From Lepidurus packardi (Eukaryota > Arthropoda > Branchiopoda > Notostraca > Triopsidae), in NCBI GenBank assembly GCA_023053545.1, contig JAKZAN010000004.1:10354001-10418000 (forward strand): DNA of 64,000 bases, read 5' to 3'. A program made the position numbers and the translations under genes. This document shows, piece by piece, positions 60,501 to 64,000 of the stretch; positions within the stretch are counted from its first letter, which is position 1; the number at the start of each line of letters is the position of its first letter. Under the pieces are notes generated by a model that saw nothing but the letters and a program-made list of their open reading frames with translations, ran no database searches and was not told the DNA's origin.

Positions 60501-63500
60501 AAGCCTGTGAGCTCAACAATGAATCCTGATACATGTGACAGGAACCTGGCACATTTCATTGTAGAGTAACGTAAAGCAAATGCAACAATGAAGTGTTAGT
60601 GGTTCTAGTTGAACGGCAATAGCTTAAAAAAAGTACTAAAAAATAAAACATACACTGTAGTTTGTAACAAAATTTTTCTCTCCATCGTGTCTGAAGTACT
60701 ATTTTGACTGTTTAAGGAATACATTTAGGAAAATAGGAATTTAGGATCATGTGGTGGTCTGACGTAACAGAAGCAGTATCGAAAGTACACAAGAGTTTTG
60801 TTTACTTCTTAAAGCGTGCAAGTAAATAGTAACCATGGTAACAAGCTACCGTAAAACCGTTAACCACGCTATGACTCATCAGTGGCATCACGATCTAAAG
60901 TTTAATGCCAATAACTCGTGAACGGCTATTAACATAAATTTGAAGCAAAACTTACCGTTCTTAGAATAATGTATCTTAATAAATGTAAAAATCTGAGAAT
61001 ACGTAGTCGAAATTCCAAGATCTGATTTGAACGAGTACTGTCTTTCAGTGTTAGTTTTTCTGGATCTTTCCAAGTTTCGAATGACAGGATCCCTGCCAAG
61101 TGTTGGCGGAAAATAACATCCTGAATTTTGGTGTAGGCTGTTCCGGTTGGAGATTACTTAATTTAAACAAAAATGTGATATCACCTTTACAAATCGAATG
61201 TCAACAACTTAGCAAGGGATTTTTTTTAAAAATATATTATCATGTATCACTGGGTTTTCCAGGTTTGGCTCATGTTAAAATGCTTAAGCCTAGCGTGATG
61301 TGCCAACGCATAATTATGAGTCACGCGAGTTTACCAGAACGCTTCACAGCTCGCACTAGTTTCGTTATTTTTTTTTTGGTGTGTTTTCGGATTTTTCCTG
61401 TCTTTTGTTACGGTTTGGGCATACATTCTGATTTGTAAGGACAGGCCCAAAAAAATGAAGCTTTGTATGTTAATTTTTCGTTTGTCTATTGTTATGTTTA
61501 CAGACTCGAGACGCCACGACGCCAAAGAGTCGAGTGAAAATGATGCGTCCTCTCAACACCCACAGAGAACAGGTCATCATCCACAACTCAACGGGTCAGC
61601 CGCTTCCGGAGGATCCAAGAGACGGGCGGAAGCCGAGGACGAACCTGACGCAGATCGAGGTTTGCCCCTCTCTAGCGAGTCAGCTAGCATTGCTTATGAA
61701 GCCCTTGCCCTTGCCAATGCCAATGCACTTGTGCCTAAACCTCCCAAAACGTTTTTGCGTCCCTTGTCTTTGCACGTCGCTTGGGCTAAGCATAAACCCC
61801 CCGCCCCTTTACCCCTATCCTTGCTTAATCCTTCCGAGCCCGCTAATTTACCCTCCCGTCCTGCACGATGGTTACGTTCTTATCATCAGCCGCCTGTTCA
61901 GTCCACATTATCCCATCCTGTTCCTCCCGCACCGCCCACTCCTCCCACCAGAAACGGAGTGGGCGTGGCCTCTGGGCAGCCTGCCCCTCTGTCGGGGCTT
62001 TTGGCTTCAGTCCTTGCCCCTCCCACCTCCACGCCCAGCTCGCAGCCTGATCCTGACCCTAGTGTTGCTTGTTCAGTTGTTTTGTCACCCTTTGACCCTG
62101 CCACCAGCACGGACGGGAATGTAGATGGGGAAACAACCCATACTGAAAGTCAGGCTTCTCTTTCGTCGACAGCCGTGGTGAATACGACGGGCAATCATGG
62201 AACATTGTCATCCATGGTGCGGCCCATTAGTATGCCTCCCATGGCGCCTGGATTAGGACTCTTGTCAGCCATGATGAATTCCGGCACCATGCCCACTTTA
62301 AGGCACACAGGACTCGCTGCTTCTCGAATAGACAATCAATCTTCGACACCTGCAGGTAAGGTGACGTTTCTGGCGAGCTTTGCATGCTGCTCGTGGCTTG
62401 AAAAATATATAGATATGGATATAAAAGTGAGTCTCTCACGTTATTCGGCAGTATTATGTAATATAAGTATTAAAGCCACGGTGTACTACAAGTAGTTGAT
62501 CTGGTCAAGAGATGACACTGGCGTCAAATTCCTGTTCTTTTTTGTCAACAGATGGCATTGCTGTCATACCCTATATCTGTATCATGTTCCCTATATCATG
62601 AAAATGCAGCAACTTTAAACACAAATTTTAAAGAAATTTAACAATATAATTGAAAAATCATTTAACAAACATACTGAAAAAATTCAATTAATAATAAATC
62701 CTACATCTAAATCTTTTGACGCAGCTGAAAGTATTTTTATTAAGGTATTTAAAAAATAATTTTTCAATTATATCGTTTAATTTCTTTTTAAGTTCTTGTT
62801 TAAAGTTTTATTAAAGTTGCTGCACTTTGGATAATATAGAGGTAGACATCAGTGCCTTCTTGTGACAAAAAAGATCCACTACATGCAGTTCACTTTGGTT
62901 TTAAAACTTAGAAAGGGATCAGTTTGAAGTGCTGGAGATTATTTTTGTTTTTAATGTAGATTCGCCCACGTTACGAGGAGCCAGGAATGCGGAAAACACC
63001 TCCCAACCTCCACATGAGCGTTTGGCAGCCATGAGTTTATCAGATTTGCCCGAACCGCCTATGGCAGTGAGCGAAATCGGACCGATTCCACCTCCTCCCA
63101 TGTTCAGCTCGCCCAGTCCAGTTCCGCCAGCTGTTGCGTCCGCTTCAGGCCATCCACCCCCTCCCTACAGTAATAGTAGTAATAGCGGAGGCGTGGGATT
63201 GCACAATGCAGTGACCCATGATCTGTCGGATTTGCAGGAGGACGAAGAAGCACCCATAAGTAACTATCTAAAAACTATAGCAACTACGACAGTATTCGGC
63301 AAAACACATAATTGACGTAGTTTCTGGTTCTCGTTTGCTAGAAGAGTGGGTGCGAGCCACGGGACCTAAAGAACCGCCCATTTTGAATGCCAGACCTCTA
63401 AAATCGGCCCTCAAGAAAAGCGGTTTGGGCTCCAATACGTCCACACCTACACAAACGCCCACGCAAGATGGAGTTAGTAGCGGAATCCAGTGGCAGGACC

Positions 63501-64000
63501 CACCCGCGAATCCTCCAAGTCGGTAAGGCTATCTGTACCTTCTTTTTTACACCAATTCTTAATGGAAGTTGGAAGAAAAAGAAGTAAAAGATGCGAAAAA
63601 AAAGTCCATCCGAGTGATGTCGGTTTTGTTTATCCGGTTTTATTGACCTGAGCTATCATATTATTACAAGCAGGCGGCTGTCCATCAAGCAAAGGATTAG
63701 AGTCAGGTACTTGACTTCTTGGAGCATGCGAAATCCTTTTTTTTTTATTTATTTATTTACAATGTGCTGCACCAAAACACACGGAAACGTTCAAAAAGCG
63801 CTGTTCACCTTATTTATGGCCGTCGTTTATTTGTATTCCTTTATTTATTCATTGTTGTCAAACTTTCAGTGTTGTGGTTATGTTATTAACTTATTTCATT
63901 CTTGTATTATTTATTTTATTTGAGGTTAAAAAGGCAGAAAGACCGTGAATAGTAACTTTTTGTGCCGCTTTTCTTAGGTTTGGGCTGTCGGCAGGCGGGC
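42011..64000 (+). CDS. PHACTR: Phosphatase and actin regulator (PHACTR-like), 3' end beyond window
   Basis: PHACTR proteins bind G-actin through RPEL motifs and PP1 through the C-terminus. Exons: 5' set A 42011-42125 and 42473-42580; 5' set B 50830-51091; then common 56719-56877, 57360-57509, 61504-62355, 62960-63259, 63342-63522, 63674-63706 and 63978 onward. Both 5' sets end in phase 1 with G and join the common exon as G|GTCGTCACC. The common exons encode RKSKFASIARLFKPWKWR, a basic KKK stretch, then the first RPEL motif SLERKISVRAQREELIQKG. This is the PHACTR N-terminal signature. Exons 61504-62355 and 62960-63259 are Pro/Ser-rich and low in conservation; 63342-63522 has PLKSALKKSG. Exons from 56719 to 62960 are all phase 1-1. 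The 33 nt exon 63674-63706 is less certain. The C-terminal RPEL repeats and the PP1 site should lie to the right. Confidence 0.93.
44521..45504 (+). CDS. Unrecognised 327-codon ORF within the PHACTR-like intron
   Basis: ATG at 44521 to TGA at 45502-45504. The frame is open a little further upstream, from 44494, with a non-ATG start. The product is rich in Arg and Ser (for example KGATTSRRGSVDSVV, RSNSRFSVRSR) with no signal peptide, membrane segment or known domain that I recognise. Its length is unusual for chance in this window, though the segment is GC-richer and other frames are also open for 60-120 codons. Its 5' 103 nt end in ACCAAAG|GTGCCA in phase 1, the same phase and last codons as exon B (ACCAAAG|GTTCGT). 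It could therefore serve as a third PHACTR-like 5' exon, a separate gene, or noise. Confidence 0.35.
   Translation: MPPLLLLSTRPQRHLKKSKYVKSPHVPVLPRVTKGATTSRRGSVDSVVDMENLERKKTIIGHPKSALAASATRARASYGNSLMFAGPAYQYVRNDLARAVERPGTLRTLETPARMILVSSYGTKMYANSVPSRKSWALRKNRMVCGLPRRWSRANESLRQVEYGPERMCTEPQRVTGVQHQSRSNSRFSVRSRTDAAAPRVFNASPSRFRDEEGGTEADDETNTRWRRISHAGRLLQCPSYAQWTAAWDCWKRDEVALSPLKFGHHSYGESLPDPVARQICSSYSTWNVKGTSFVLVSGDGMGERSNGIHRMNPRASRQGVRSELLM
46490..46800. mobile_element. Foldback element with two TTAGG-rich tracts
   Basis: Carries GCAACGCGACATAAG(G/A)AC twice on the left and CTTATGTCGAGTCGTCCTTG...CCTTATGTC on the right, with CACCCGACTTAAG and its inverse CTTTAAGTCGGGTGCA between. The inner tracts GTTAGGTTAGGTTCGG and GGATAGGTTAGGTTAGGG are short runs of the TTAGG pentamer (with interruptions). 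Same family as 10745-11303. Confidence 0.75.
50830..51091 (+). CDS. PHACTR: PHACTR-like alternative 5' exon B
   Basis: The first in-frame ATG is at 50830 (MAVKVNGVYFSASSAGPGPG). The 87 codons include a His/Gly-rich segment, SWDSLNLNFEEKRHIIASS and HPPAKITK, ending in AAAG|GTTCGT with phase 1, exactly compatible with 56719. The frame is open upstream to about 50596 without ATG, and LTQLDADNQDHTSSPVQSDE looks protein-like, so an additional upstream exon is possible. The donor is weaker than those of set A. Confidence 0.7.
52540..53255. repeat. Duplicated repeat unit iterating a GTTGCGTCGTTGCCA motif
   Basis: A block from CACCAATG(C/G)GAATTC through GTTGCGTCGTTGCCAA.GCAGGATCG to TCAGTTCGGTTA.TGTTTATTA occurs at 52562-52722 and again at 53031-53187. 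The CGTCGTTGCCA-type motif appears at about 52584, 52660, 53049, 53130 and 53194, and further out at 55995 and 56207. A linked upstream piece (CTATGGTTGAACGTCGAT...GGTCCCTGTA) is at 52908-53025 and 54550-54680. Non-coding repeat family; origin unknown. Confidence 0.7.
54530..54690. repeat. Second copy of the repeat-family left part
   Basis: GGCTATGGTTGAACGTCGAT, then ATTTCGTCGTTAAAAA, ACGGTCCCTGTA, CTATTTCGTTGCAAG and GAAATTGAATGCAATCATCCC match 52908-53025 in the same order. The GTTGCC-bearing part is missing. Confidence 0.7.
57873..58017. mobile_element. Short hairpin (MITE-like) element
   Basis: AAGCCTACTACTACGCTTAG at the left is inverted as CTAAGCGAAGGAGTAGGCTT at the right, and CCCTTCTAA is inverted as TTAGAAGGG further in. 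About 145 bp, non-coding. Confidence 0.75.
58082..58345. repeat. Long palindrome with CCTAA/TTAGG-containing arms
   Basis: The arm CATAGTGCAGAGGCTTTCGT...GGGTGACTCTTTAGGATGCACACTGTAGAGGGTTAGGTTGAG (58143-58204) is repeated inverted at 58267-58333. The outer segment GGGTGACTCTAGAGTAATACTGCCATT is paired more weakly with AATGGCAGTATAACTCTAGATTCGTGGG. The central 60 bp is rich in CTAACC/GGTTAG-type words. Arms are about 65 bp and near-perfect. Confidence 0.85.
60815..60990. repeat. Dispersed repeat related to the TGACGTCA family, copy 4
   Basis: AGTAACCATGGTAACAAGC and AATGCCAATAACTCGTGAACGGC match the order at 12050-12150. The TGACGTCA core is degenerate here (GGCATCACGATC). Confidence 0.5.
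62475..62905. mobile_element. AT-rich MITE-like element, copy 2, in a PHACTR-like intron
   Basis: The left end AAAGCCACGGTGTACTACAA...GTAGTTGATCT and right end AGATCCACTACATGCAGTTC...ACTTTGGTTTT are imperfect inverted repeats of about 28 bp. The interior is AT-rich and shares CCCTATATCATGA with 35915-36220. It occupies most of the intron 62356-62959. Confidence 0.7.

Larger units (their letters stand above)
57510..61503. other. PHACTR-like intron with foldback elements
   Basis: Nearly 4 kb between two well-defined PHACTR-like exons. It contains a hairpin element at 57873-58017, a palindrome at 58082-58345, an AC microsatellite at 59072, a TGACGTCA-family copy near 60820, and ORFs of up to 137 codons with no domain. 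No exon recognised. Confidence 0.6.

Overview
This is eukaryotic nuclear DNA from an invertebrate. The genes have GT-AG introns, there are no operons or Shine-Dalgarno-led ORFs, and several repeats carry CCTAA/TTAGG runs, the arthropod-type telomere motif. An arthropod, probably not a fly because a type-1 paracaspase is present, is my best guess; the species cannot be fixed from this window. All gene models were built by reading exon frames, splice phases and family motifs by eye.

Layout. (1) 1-3.45 kb, minus strand: the middle of an F-box gene of the FBXO25/FBXO32 (atrogin-1) type. One intron is filled by a six-copy tandem array of 386-410 bp units, and each unit carries a copy of the gene's own 5' splice-site sequence. 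(2) 3.45-24.9 kb: no convincing exons; AT-rich spacer with small inverted-repeat elements and tandem duplications. (3) 24955-26061, plus: an intronless heparan sulfate 3-O-sulfotransferase of the HS3ST1/5 type. (4) 26.1-34.6 kb: no recognisable gene. (5) 34.6-41.4 kb: a compact cluster. A THAP-domain, P-element-like gene (minus) is divergent from a type-1 paracaspase gene (MALT1-like, plus, about 14 exons, mostly 52-77 nt introns). The paracaspase gene is convergent with a CIB2/3-like EF-hand gene (minus, five coding exons). (6) 42.0 kb to the right edge, plus: a PHACTR-like gene, divergent from the CIB gene. It has at least two alternative 5' coding ends joining a common exon at 56719, large repeat-bearing introns, and a 3' end beyond the window.

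The genes do not form one pathway. Two intergenic gaps of about 0.5-0.6 kb (THAP/paracaspase and CIB/PHACTR) are candidate bidirectional promoters. Two otherwise good genes, the paracaspase and the THAP gene, each contain one frame break. These may be assembly indels or real lesions, and read-level checking would settle it.

Most of the rest is repeat: foldback/MITE-like families with inverted arms (some with TTAGG cores), a four-copy family with a GACGTCA-like core, a repeat family iterating a GTTGCGTCGTTGCCA motif, and several local tandem duplications. No rRNA, convincing tRNA or CRISPR array was found.
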